From assembly GCA_045534635.1 (NCBI GenBank), contig JAZSKB010000014.1:37320-101319 (forward strand): a stretch of 64,000 bases of DNA, written 5' to 3'. Origin of the DNA: UBA1205 sp045534635. Lineage in GTDB: Bacteria > Bacteroidota > Bacteroidia > Bacteroidales > WCHB1-69. Each line of letters starts with the position of its first letter. Within the stretch, counting starts at the first letter, position 1. Below, one piece after another: positions 53,451 through 61,454 of this stretch. The translations under genes were made by a program, and so were the position numbers. The notes under the pieces were generated by a model. The model saw only the letters and a program-made list of their open reading frames with translations, had not been told where the DNA came from and did not search any database.

Positions 53451-54653
53451 ATGTATAAAAAAATATTTATCGCACTGATTTTTAGTACCATATTTTCTTT
53501 TTCTTTGGCACAATCATTTTTTGAAAAAGATATTTTTCCAAAAGACATTCGTGTTGGTGCGGAGTTAATGGAACGTTATCTTCCTATTTTGCAAGGTCAA
53601 AAAGTGGCTTTGTGTGTCAATCATACTTCAATGGTGGGACAAAAACATTTGTTAGATACTCTTTTATCTATGCATATCAATGTGGTAAAAATATTTTGTC
53701 CAGAACACGGTTTTAGAGGAAAAGAAGAAGCAGGCAAACATATCAATAATAGTATTGACCAGCAAACAAACATTCCCATTGTTTCCTTATATGGCAATAA
53801 CAAAAAACCAACAAACAAACAATTAGAAGATGTAGATATAATTGTTTTTGATATTCAAGATGTTGGAGCAAGATTTTATACATACATTTCTACATTGTCG
53901 TATATTATGGAAGCTGCTGCAGAAAATAATGTTGTAGTGATTGTTTTCGACCGTCCAAATCCAAATGGTTATTGGGTTGATGGTCCTATTTTAGATACAA
54001 ATTATCGTTCTTTTGTTGGTATGCATGCCGTTCCTATCAATCACGGAATGACGATTGCTGAATACGCCCGAATGGTCAATGAAGAAGGTTGGTTGGCTCA
54101 ACGTCAAAAATGCCAATTGTTGTGGGTAAAAATGGAAGGTTATGACCATTCTATGCGATACCAATTACCAATATCACCTTCTCCAAACCTTTCTTCTATG
54201 GAAGCAATTTATTTGTATCCAACGTTATGTTTATTAGAAGGTACAAATATGAGTTTAGGTAGAGGTACCTCAAATCCTTTTACAATGTATGGTGCTCCCG
54301 ATTACAAAAAAGGAGATTGGTTTTTTACGCCAAAAAATATTGAAAATATCGCTACCAATCCTCCTTATGTTAACAAAAAATGCAGAGGCGAAAATTTATT
54401 ATCTTATTGCAATAAATATTTGAAATACAATAATAAAATAGATATACAATTGATTATTGACGCATATAAATATTCTTCGGATAGCACAACATTTTTTGTA
54501 TCATTTTTTACCAAATTGGCAGGTTCGCCTCTTTTGGAAAAACAAATAAAATTAGGAATGTCTGCAGAAGATATTCGCAAATGTTGGCAAAATGATTTAC
54601 AAATATTTAAGCAAAAAAGAAAAAAATATTTACTCTATAAAGATTTTGAATAA
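53451..54653 (+). CDS. Exo-beta-N-acetylmuramidase NamZ-like protein (DUF1343)
   Basis: A 400-residue exported protein with a Sec signal (MYKKIFIALIFSTIFSFSLAQ). The DUF1343/NamZ signatures are complete: CVNHTSMVG, FCPEHGFRGKEEAGK, DIQDVGARFYTYISTL, FDRPNPNGYWVDGP, and GRGTSNPF. NamZ removes N-acetylmuramic acid from the non-reducing end of peptidoglycan fragments and serves cell-wall recycling. The start is the ATG at 53451, beyond the pepD terminator. The PAP2 gene follows after three bases, so the two form an operon. Confidence 0.87.
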   Translation: MYKKIFIALIFSTIFSFSLAQSFFEKDIFPKDIRVGAELMERYLPILQGQKVALCVNHTSMVGQKHLLDTLLSMHINVVKIFCPEHGFRGKEEAGKHINNSIDQQTNIPIVSLYGNNKKPTNKQLEDVDIIVFDIQDVGARFYTYISTLSYIMEAAAENNVVVIVFDRPNPNGYWVDGPILDTNYRSFVGMHAVPINHGMTIAEYARMVNEEGWLAQRQKCQLLWVKMEGYDHSMRYQLPISPSPNLSSMEAIYLYPTLCLLEGTNMSLGRGTSNPFTMYGAPDYKKGDWFFTPKNIENIATNPPYVNKKCRGENLLSYCNKYLKYNNKIDIQLIIDAYKYSSDSTTFFVSFFTKLAGSPLLEKQIKLGMSAEDIRKCWQNDLQIFKQKRKKYLLYKDFE

Positions 54654-54656
54654 TAT

Positions 54657-55250
54657 ATGGAATATTTAGAACTTTTAGACCGTGAAATTTTATTGACTAT
54701 CAATTCTTTGCATAATCCATTTTTGGATAAACTTCTTTATGCAATGACTTCTATTTTGTTTTGGATTCCATTTATTGCATTGGCAATGTGGATTTTATGG
54801 AAATATTACCAAAAAAAAATATTATTGATAATTGCTTTTTTTGCGTTATCTCTTGTTTTCACCGACCAAAGTTCTGGATTTATTAAAGATACTGTACAAC
54901 GATATCGTCCAAGCCATAATTTAGAAATTCAAGACAAAGTTCATTTGCATCAAAATGCAGATGGGTCTGTTTATCGTGGAGGAAAGTATGGTTTTGTTTC
55001 TTCACATGCTGCCAATAGTTTTGGTTGGGTTGTTCTTTTTATTTACTTTTTTTATCCTATAACAAAAAAATGGTTGTTTTTGTTTCCTTTATGTGCCATA
55101 ATTTTCTGTTATACAAGAATTTATCTTGCCGTACATTATCCTTCTGATGTTTTATGTGGGGCTATTTTAGGAATTTTATGTGGAATATTCTGTCTTTATT
55201 TATACAAAACATCTATACGAAGAATTGAAGAACAATCAACAAATAGTTAA
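54657..55250 (+). CDS. PAP2-superfamily membrane phosphatase
   Basis: A 197-residue integral membrane lipid-phosphate phosphatase with about five helices. The three active-site motifs are visible: KDTVQRYRPSH (KxxxxxxRP), FVSSHAANSFG (PSGH-type, with Ser in place of Pro), and TRIYLAVHYPSDV (SRxxxxxHxxxD, with Thr in place of Ser). Possible substrates are undecaprenyl or phosphatidylglycerol phosphate. It follows the NamZ-like gene and overlaps the convergent Rhs fragment by 15 bases. Confidence 0.88.
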   Translation: MEYLELLDREILLTINSLHNPFLDKLLYAMTSILFWIPFIALAMWILWKYYQKKILLIIAFFALSLVFTDQSSGFIKDTVQRYRPSHNLEIQDKVHLHQNADGSVYRGGKYGFVSSHAANSFGWVVLFIYFFYPITKKWLFLFPLCAIIFCYTRIYLAVHYPSDVLCGAILGILCGIFCLYLYKTSIRRIEEQSTNS

Positions 55251-55889
55251 TGTTTTTATTGATAAATATTCATCAATAAAATTAGAACTCTTTAGATTGA
55301 AATTATAATAATCGTTACCATAGGCTTCAACAAGTTGGTCTGCTTCATCGTAATGGAAAGATTCACTAAAATTTCCTTTCCATGGATATTCACTATATAC
55401 ATAGGTAACATTGCCAACATGGTCGTAATTGTAATATATTTGAGAGCCATTGCTTGTAGCAATCTCCATTAATCTGCGTGAATATTCGTCATAGACATAA
55501 CTTGTTGTTATTCCGTTGCCGTATTGTTGGCTTATTTTTGCTCCAAATTTATCGTAGGTAACATTTTGTAAATATGAATAATTTGTTAAATGATTATCAT
55601 AGGTTGTAATTTCTCGCAACTGTCCGCCATGGTCGTAATGATAATAAACTTGTTCATTATCAGGGTAAATAATAGTGTCTATTCTTCCCCAACTATCGTA
55701 TCTAAATTGCGTTGTAATGGCAATAGGTTGAGCCAAAAACGGCAATGTGTAAGTTCTTGTTTCTTTGGTGATTTCTCCCATATTGCCGTATTCGTAAGCA
55801 ATTTTTCCGCTTTCATCGTAGAGAGAGTTTTGCGAAACTTGAATATCATTAGAATAGTAAATCAAGGTCTTTTTCTTCATAATTTCCAT
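55236..55889 (-). pseudogene. Rhs/YD-repeat fragment (core part, no tip)
   Basis: A 217-residue frame made of YD repeats (LYDESGKIAYEYGNMGEI, FRYDSWGRIDTIIYP, YYHYDHGGQLREI, YVYDEYSRRLMEI, YYNYDHVGNVTYVY) and ending soon after FHYDEADQLVEAYG. No signal peptide, no complete shell and no C-terminal tip are present, so this is a piece of a much larger Rhs polymorphic-toxin protein. It starts inside the 3' end of the lipoprotein gene (41-base overlap) and ends inside the PAP2 gene on the other strand. It is probably a recombination leftover or silent donor sequence; expression is doubtful. Confidence 0.7.
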
Positions 55890-56574
55890 TTAGTTGTTCC
55901 AACAACCATTCTTTCTCCAAAGAATCAATCATCTTTTGCTGGTAATAGTTTTCTATGAGTGTTTTTATATCCGCTTTATTATCGCCACGCAACAATCTGG
56001 TACCCACATATCTATTCAATGATAAAAAACAAATCTTTGTAGCGACAGCATCCAAGGCCAATTGATTGTCTTTATATTTATGCAAATAACCTGCTTCATC
56101 CCTTTTAGCAATAAATTCCTGCCTTTCAAAACAATATTCCATATAAATAACCAAATCATCAATCTTTTGGTCTCTATTCTTATATTGGTGATAATAATTA
56201 TATTTGGAAATTTCTGTTATAATAAATTCACTCTTCTTGCCAAAGTTTCCAACAATATCATTTGGACAAGTATCTAACATCGCAAATACGGTATCATATT
56301 CGTGAAGTAACCTCAACACAGTCAATCTCCAGCCAAACCATGCTTTTTTGTTGTCATCATTTTGAGGAACATTTTTCAGACAATCCAATGCTGCATATAA
56401 CAGAGATGTGTCATGAGTAATATTGTACTGGTGGACATCATTAGTAATCATATCGTACCAACCATTTTCTTTTTCACATTCTTCATGCATTTCATAGGCC
56501 TTTTTTGTAAAGGGGTTGGAACATGAAAGAATGGTGATTGAAAAGACTAATAATAAAAAAATATTTGGCTTCAT
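55849..56574 (-). CDS. Lipoprotein of unknown function, candidate immunity protein of the Rhs tip
   Basis: A 241-residue protein with a lipoprotein signal (MKPNIFLLLVFSITILSC, Cys about 18). The mature part is helical and acidic (HEECEKENGWYDM, LEKEWLLEQLNGN). I recognise no domain. It starts five bases after the stop of the Rhs tip gene, the position of cognate immunity genes in Rhs loci. Helical lipoproteins of this kind often occur next to Rhs genes in Bacteroidota. The immunity role rests on position only. Confidence 0.55.
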   Translation of the reverse strand: MKPNIFLLLVFSITILSCSNPFTKKAYEMHEECEKENGWYDMITNDVHQYNITHDTSLLYAALDCLKNVPQNDDNKKAWFGWRLTVLRLLHEYDTVFAMLDTCPNDIVGNFGKKSEFIITEISKYNYYHQYKNRDQKIDDLVIYMEYCFERQEFIAKRDEAGYLHKYKDNQLALDAVATKICFLSLNRYVGTRLLRGDNKADIKTLIENYYQQKMIDSLEKEWLLEQLNGNYEEKDLDLLF

Positions 56575-56579
56575 AACAT

Positions 56580-57425
56580 TTATTTAAGGTAATTATGTTT
56601 TAAATATGATGGTAAAATTGTTAATGTAAATGGAACGGACATGTGTTGATTTTGGCTAAACCAATGTCCTTTAATCTGTAATTTTGAAACACAATTGGCA
56701 GATAATTTATCTGCTGGTATAGAAATAGATGCATTTTTATATTCACGAGTATAAAAACCATATGGAATATAAGCACTTTCTTCTTTAGAACGGAAAGATG
56801 AACTATATTTAGCATCCCCACATGAAACATCTAAAGATGCACTTGCTTTACCTCCTGCTCTATTATCAGATACTGCAGTATTCAAACGAGCATTAATTGT
56901 TATTCCATTTAGTTTTCCTGTTTCTTTATTTTTTTGAATTTTGTAACTAATTGTTGATGTAGCTTTAGCACAGGTATTTCCCAAGGCATAATATTTGGAT
57001 TCGTATGGATTATTAGATTCCATATTTGTACCGATTAGCGTTTGAGTCCATTGTTTGGTCTCCATAGTACTTTTTGAAATAGGAAATCCAAAATGCTTCA
57101 GCAAATCTTTATTATCTCCAATATATGTACAACCTTCAGGTGTTGTTTCTTGATTTACCACATCATCACTCCAAAAATATTCTTCTCCATTCTGATACCA
57201 ATCATCCATCATCCCCGTAGGGTCGATTCTACCCACTGGGTTGTTAGAACAATAATGGTACGGAGTAAGCAATGGTTTTTCGTTCATTAGCGGGTCTCTG
57301 CTGGTGAAAACAGGTGCCCTATAGTAACGAGCCTCAAAACAATACACTATAAAACAGTCCGTAACACTGCTGTCTATCAGGTAGTTACAAGCGGTTTTTT
57401 GGGTATGTTTTTTATAAACTCTCAT
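56580..57425 (-). CDS. Orphan Rhs C-terminal piece with variable tip domain
   Basis: A 281-residue protein that opens with about 35 unrelated residues and then gives the end of an Rhs core: FEARYYRAPVFTSRDPL, then PYHYCSNNPVGRIDPTG near residues 30-68. After this junction follows a ~210-residue variable tip (TIIGT/TSTISYKIQKNKETGKL, SASLDVSCGDAKYS, KLQIKGHWFSQ) with no domain I can name; if toxic, its target is unknown. There is no signal peptide or full-length shell, so it looks like a displaced tip cassette that could recombine with a full rhs gene elsewhere. The lipoprotein gene follows after five bases. Confidence 0.65.
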   Translation of the reverse strand: MRVYKKHTQKTACNYLIDSSVTDCFIVYCFEARYYRAPVFTSRDPLMNEKPLLTPYHYCSNNPVGRIDPTGMMDDWYQNGEEYFWSDDVVNQETTPEGCTYIGDNKDLLKHFGFPISKSTMETKQWTQTLIGTNMESNNPYESKYYALGNTCAKATSTISYKIQKNKETGKLNGITINARLNTAVSDNRAGGKASASLDVSCGDAKYSSSFRSKEESAYIPYGFYTREYKNASISIPADKLSANCVSKLQIKGHWFSQNQHMSVPFTLTILPSYLKHNYLK

Positions 57426-57676
57426 TTTTTAGCATATTGTTATTATTCAACGTTTTATACACAACAAATATTGTGCCAAAGTGGTCAATTTTTGATAAAA
57501 AAGTGAAAAAAAATTTTTTTGTAAAATTTAGAACTTTTCTAAATTTCTTCAATATACTGATTTACAGCAAGAAGAGTTTGTTTTGCTTTTTTTAGATATT
57601 CATGGTGATATTTTTTGTGATTTTGTTTGTTGAATCTATAAATCTATAGTTTGTATTTTTATATGAAAAAAAATTG

Positions 57677-57684
57677 TAATTTTG
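57677..57684 (+). promoter_or_regulatory. -7 box of the transketolase-LptF/G-glycosyltransferase genes
   Basis: TAATTTTGCAACA on the plus strand, 20 bases before the ATG at 57705; a TTTG about 23 bases further upstream may be the -33 element. It excludes the more upstream in-frame start at 57651. Confidence 0.6.
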
Positions 57685-57704
57685 CAACAATAAAAATAAA
57701 AAAT

Positions 57705-58559
57705 ATGGTAAACAAGGAAAAAGTATTGCAATTAGAAAAAATAGCATCACAAGTAAGAAGAGATGCATTGAGAATGGTTCACGCAGTGCAATCAGGACAC
57801 CCTGGAGGTTCTTTAGGTTGTGCAGACTTTATGACAGCATTATATTTTGAAATAATGAATGTAGAACCTCAAAATTTTACACAAGAAGGAAAAGGAGAAG
57901 ATATGTTTTTCCTTTCAAATGGACATATTTCGCCTTGTTTATATTCAGTTTTGGCACGTAGAGGTTATTTTGAAGTTTCCGAATTGGCAACATTTCGTAA
58001 ACTTCATACACGTTTGCAAGGACATCCGTCAAACAATCATGGGTTATCAGGAGTAAGAGTGGCATCAGGTTCTTTGGGACAAGGTCCATCTATTGCTCTT
58101 GGTGTAGCAGAAGTAAAAAAAATAAATAACGATGATTCATTGGTATTTGTGCTTACAGGAGATGGAGAATTGCAAGAAGGACAAGTATGGGAAGCAATTA
58201 TGTACGCTGGTGCAAATCATGTAGATAATATCATTTTAACTGTTGATTATAACCATAAACAAATAGATGGTTCGGTAGAAGATGTGCTTACTTTACACGA
58301 TTTAGAAGCAAAATTTACTGCTTTTGGTTGGAATGTTATTATTGGAGAAGGTAATGATATGACGCAACTTTTGGAGACATTACATAAAGCAAAATCTGCG
58401 ACAAAACAGCAAAAACCTATTGCCTTTTTAATGAATACTAAAATGGGGGCAGGCGTTGATTTTATGGAGAATAATAACAAATGGCATGGTTCTGCTCCAT
58501 CTGATGAACAATTGTCTGCAGCTTTATCGCAAATACCAGAAACTTTAGGCGATTACTAA
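57705..58559 (+). CDS. Transketolase, N-terminal (TPP-binding) subunit
   Basis: A 284-residue protein equal to the N-terminal thiamine-diphosphate domain of transketolase, which moves two-carbon units in the pentose-phosphate pathway. Seen: RMVHAVQSGHPGGSLGCADF, SNGHISPCLYSVLARRG, LGQGPSIALGVA, and the TPP motif GDGELQEGQVWEA. In split transketolases the C-terminal half normally follows directly. Here the next gene is an LptF/G permease, so the partner must be encoded elsewhere, or this is a specialised paralog. Confidence 0.9.
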   Translation: MVNKEKVLQLEKIASQVRRDALRMVHAVQSGHPGGSLGCADFMTALYFEIMNVEPQNFTQEGKGEDMFFLSNGHISPCLYSVLARRGYFEVSELATFRKLHTRLQGHPSNNHGLSGVRVASGSLGQGPSIALGVAEVKKINNDDSLVFVLTGDGELQEGQVWEAIMYAGANHVDNIILTVDYNHKQIDGSVEDVLTLHDLEAKFTAFGWNVIIGEGNDMTQLLETLHKAKSATKQQKPIAFLMNTKMGAGVDFMENNNKWHGSAPSDEQLSAALSQIPETLGDY

Positions 58560-58584
58560 AACATAATATTTCCACATTCTTGCT

Positions 58585-60024
58585 ATGAAAGTTACAGACA
58601 AATTTTTATTGAAGACTTACATAGGTCCTTTTGTATTGACTTTCATGGTTGTATTGTTTATCTTAATAATGCAATTTTTGTGGAAATATGTAGATGATTT
58701 AGTCGGCAAAGGTTTAGAATTGACAACATTATTTAAACTTTTGTTTTACAGTGCTTTTACATTTGTTCCTTTAGCATTACCTTTATCTGTATTATTGTCT
58801 TCATTGATAACTTTTGGTAATTTATCAGAACGTAATGAACTTACAGCATTAAAATGTGCAGGTATTCCTTTATCGCGGACAATGCGTCCGCTAACTATTT
58901 TTGCAGTGGCTCTTTCTATATCAGCATTTGTTTTTGCCAACAATGTTGTACCTATTATGAGTTTGAAATTTACCTCTTTACTTCATGATATTCAAGCACA
59001 AAAACCAGCTTTAAGTATAGATGAAGGCATTTTTTATAGAGAAATTGACAATTATATTATTCGTATAGGAAAAAAAGAAAGAGACAATTCTACTATTCAC
59101 GATGTTTTAATTTACGACCATAGTCGCAATACAGGTTATACAACAGTAACTTATGGAAAAAAAGGCACGATGGTACTTTCTGAAGATGAAAATTTTTTGG
59201 TTTTCACTCTCGAAGATGGTTTTGTTTATGATGAAAATATTCAGTACAATACCGAAAAAAAAGCATCAGAAATGCCTGTATTAAGAGGTTCTTTCAAAAC
59301 ACAACAAATTTATTTCGACTTATCATCATTTCAATTACAACGGACAAGCGAAGATTTTTACAAAGATAGTTACGAAATGTTAAATGTTGTACAATTAGAC
59401 CGTTTTATTGATACTATGCGACAAGATATGTATTTTGCAGCAAAAGACAGAGGAAAAAATACTTTAAATACATTGCATACTATTTCTTCATATTATACAG
59501 ACTCATTAGCAAATAATTATGCTATAGCAAAACAAGATAGTACTTTGTTGGCATTAAAAACACAATCACGAATATATCATCATGCGGTACAATTAGCAAG
59601 AGAAAATACTGGTATGTTGGAATATGATGCTATTGCTTATGAATCTCAACAAGAACAATTGCGACGATATGAAATAGAATGGCATAGAAAGTTTTCATTA
59701 TCAGCAGCTTGTCTTTTGTTGTTTTTTGTTGGTGTTCCTTTGGGAGCCATTCTTCGCAAAGGAGGTTTGGGTATTCCTCTTACGGTCTCAATAATCATTT
59801 TTGTAATATATTGGGTAACATCAACTATGGGAGAACGTATGGCTCGAATAGGAACAATTTCTCCTTATGTAGGAATGTGGTTATCTTCTGCAATATTGTT
59901 GCCTTTAGGTGTATTTCTTATTTATATGGCATCAACAGAAGCAGCAATTTCTGATTTATCTCCTATAAAACTATTTTTCAATAAATTAACATCTATTAAT
60001 CCATTTCGTAAAAAACGTTTGTGA
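58585..60024 (+). CDS. LptF/LptG family permease (YjgP/YjgQ)
   Basis: A 479-residue inner-membrane protein of the lipopolysaccharide export (Lpt) ABC transporter. The N-terminal KVTDKFLLKTYIGPFVLTFMV and the PLALPLSVLLSSLITFG segment are typical, with three transmembrane helices before (about 15-110) and three after (about 370-460) a periplasmic beta-jellyroll. The EIEWHRKFSLSAACLLLFFVGVPLGAILRKGG stretch is the family coupling region (cited here as a location; key residues are the HRKFSL and PLGAILRKGG parts). It would work with LptB and span to LptC. It overlaps the next gene by four bases. Confidence 0.9.
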   Translation: MKVTDKFLLKTYIGPFVLTFMVVLFILIMQFLWKYVDDLVGKGLELTTLFKLLFYSAFTFVPLALPLSVLLSSLITFGNLSERNELTALKCAGIPLSRTMRPLTIFAVALSISAFVFANNVVPIMSLKFTSLLHDIQAQKPALSIDEGIFYREIDNYIIRIGKKERDNSTIHDVLIYDHSRNTGYTTVTYGKKGTMVLSEDENFLVFTLEDGFVYDENIQYNTEKKASEMPVLRGSFKTQQIYFDLSSFQLQRTSEDFYKDSYEMLNVVQLDRFIDTMRQDMYFAAKDRGKNTLNTLHTISSYYTDSLANNYAIAKQDSTLLALKTQSRIYHHAVQLARENTGMLEYDAIAYESQQEQLRRYEIEWHRKFSLSAACLLLFFVGVPLGAILRKGGLGIPLTVSIIIFVIYWVTSTMGERMARIGTISPYVGMWLSSAILLPLGVFLIYMASTEAAISDLSPIKLFFNKLTSINPFRKKRL

Positions 60025-61217
60025 TGTATATTCTACAATTATGCAACAAATCGCCTTATCCAGCCAAAGAAGGTGGTCCTATTGCAATGAATAGGCTTAC
60101 CGAACAATTATTGGCTTTGGGGCACAATGTGAAAATATTTGCTGTAAATACTCCTAAATATACGATAGATATTAATATGATAGATGAAGATTATCAAAGA
60201 ATTACGAATATTGAATTAGGATATATTGATACTTCTTTATCTGCTAAAAAAGCACTGAAATGTTTACTGACTAACAAATCATATCACGTAGAGCGTTTTC
60301 AGAACAATAATTTTGAAAATCAACTTATTGAAATTTTGAAAAACAATGATTTTCAAGTGGTTATTTTGGAAACAGTTTATATGGCTGTATATATCGAAAC
60401 AATTAGAAAATATAGTACTGCTAAAATTGTTTTGCGTGCTCACAATGTGGAAAATAATTTGTGGAAAGAAATTACTCAACATACGAAATTTTCTTTAAAA
60501 AAACTTTATTTAGCCATATTAACTATTCAATTAAAAAAATTTGAAAAACGAGTTTTGTCCCAATGTGATAGTGTTTGGTGTATTTCTGAAAAAGATAAAC
60601 ATTGTTTTGAACAATATAAAGTGAAATCATCTATAGATGTTTTGCCTTTTGCTTGGGAAAAACAACAATACAAAGAAAAGGTAACGACCTTTCCTATCAA
60701 TCTTTTTACTATTGGTTCTATGGATTGGCAACCAAATACAGAAGGTTTGTCTTGGTTTTTAGAAAAAATATATCCTTGTATTCGAGAAGCTGTTCCTGAT
60801 TTGCAACTAAAAATAGCAGGTAGAAATATGTCTCCTTATTGGAAAGAACTTCATTTAGAAGGAGTACAAGTTGTTGGAGAAGTTGACAATGCAAAACAAT
60901 TTATGGCACAAAATGGCATTCTTATTGTACCTTTGCTTTCTGGAAGTGGTGTTCGCATAAAGATTTTGGAAGCATTGGCTATTGGAAAAGTAGTTATTTC
61001 TACACAAAAAGGTGTAGAAGGATTAGATGTAGAGCATGAAAAAAACTTATTTATTGCTGATACTGCAAAAGAATTTTTATCAACAATACAACAATGTATT
61101 GATAATCCTTATTTATGTAATATCATATCAGAAAATGCACAACAATATGTTTCCCAACATCATTCTTTTTTGGCTCTTAATCGCCGTTTAGAAAATTTAT
61201 TAAAAAAAATTTGTTAA
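60021..61217 (+). CDS. Glycosyltransferase, GT-B fold (family 1/4-like)
   Basis: A 398-residue cytosolic enzyme. The N-terminal domain begins MYILQLCNKSPYPAKEGGP with the loop for the acceptor side; the C-terminal donor-binding domain includes LFTIGSMDWQPNTEGLSWFL, LKIAGRN and the nucleotide-sugar site VPLLSGSGVRIKILEALAIGK followed by GVEGL. The donor and acceptor cannot be read from sequence. It overlaps lptF/G by ATGA and so is translationally coupled, which suggests a role in lipopolysaccharide or other envelope glycan synthesis. Confidence 0.88.
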   Translation: MMYILQLCNKSPYPAKEGGPIAMNRLTEQLLALGHNVKIFAVNTPKYTIDINMIDEDYQRITNIELGYIDTSLSAKKALKCLLTNKSYHVERFQNNNFENQLIEILKNNDFQVVILETVYMAVYIETIRKYSTAKIVLRAHNVENNLWKEITQHTKFSLKKLYLAILTIQLKKFEKRVLSQCDSVWCISEKDKHCFEQYKVKSSIDVLPFAWEKQQYKEKVTTFPINLFTIGSMDWQPNTEGLSWFLEKIYPCIREAVPDLQLKIAGRNMSPYWKELHLEGVQVVGEVDNAKQFMAQNGILIVPLLSGSGVRIKILEALAIGKVVISTQKGVEGLDVEHEKNLFIADTAKEFLSTIQQCIDNPYLCNIISENAQQYVSQHHSFLALNRRLENLLKKIC

Positions 61218-61454
61218 AAAAACATTTCGTTATGAATTTTTTTATACCTTTGCAACGGAGGAATTAGCCTCATTTATATTTCAAAGAAAATATATTTTTT
61301 CAAGAAAGTGAAATATTATGAGCAAAAGCAAGAAGTATTTAACTTCCTGAAAATGAAATAAATATTATTTTCTTAACAAATGATGTCTATATTTCTCTGT
61401 GAGTGTTAATTTATTGTGGAATATTAGAATAAAATTGTTTCGTTAAGAAAAAAT
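61218..61454 (+). promoter_or_regulatory. Promoter and leader of the IgGFc-binding-like gene
   Basis: TACCTTTGCAACG at 61245-61252 is a -7 box; the following leader of about 195 bases starts with a small stem (GAGG-AATTAG-CCTC) and is otherwise A+T-rich. Only very short frames occur in it. Confidence 0.5.

Noticed and set aside
61318..61350. A ten-codon upstream frame in the leader of the last gene
   Set aside because: It is too short and has no ribosome-binding or conservation support.
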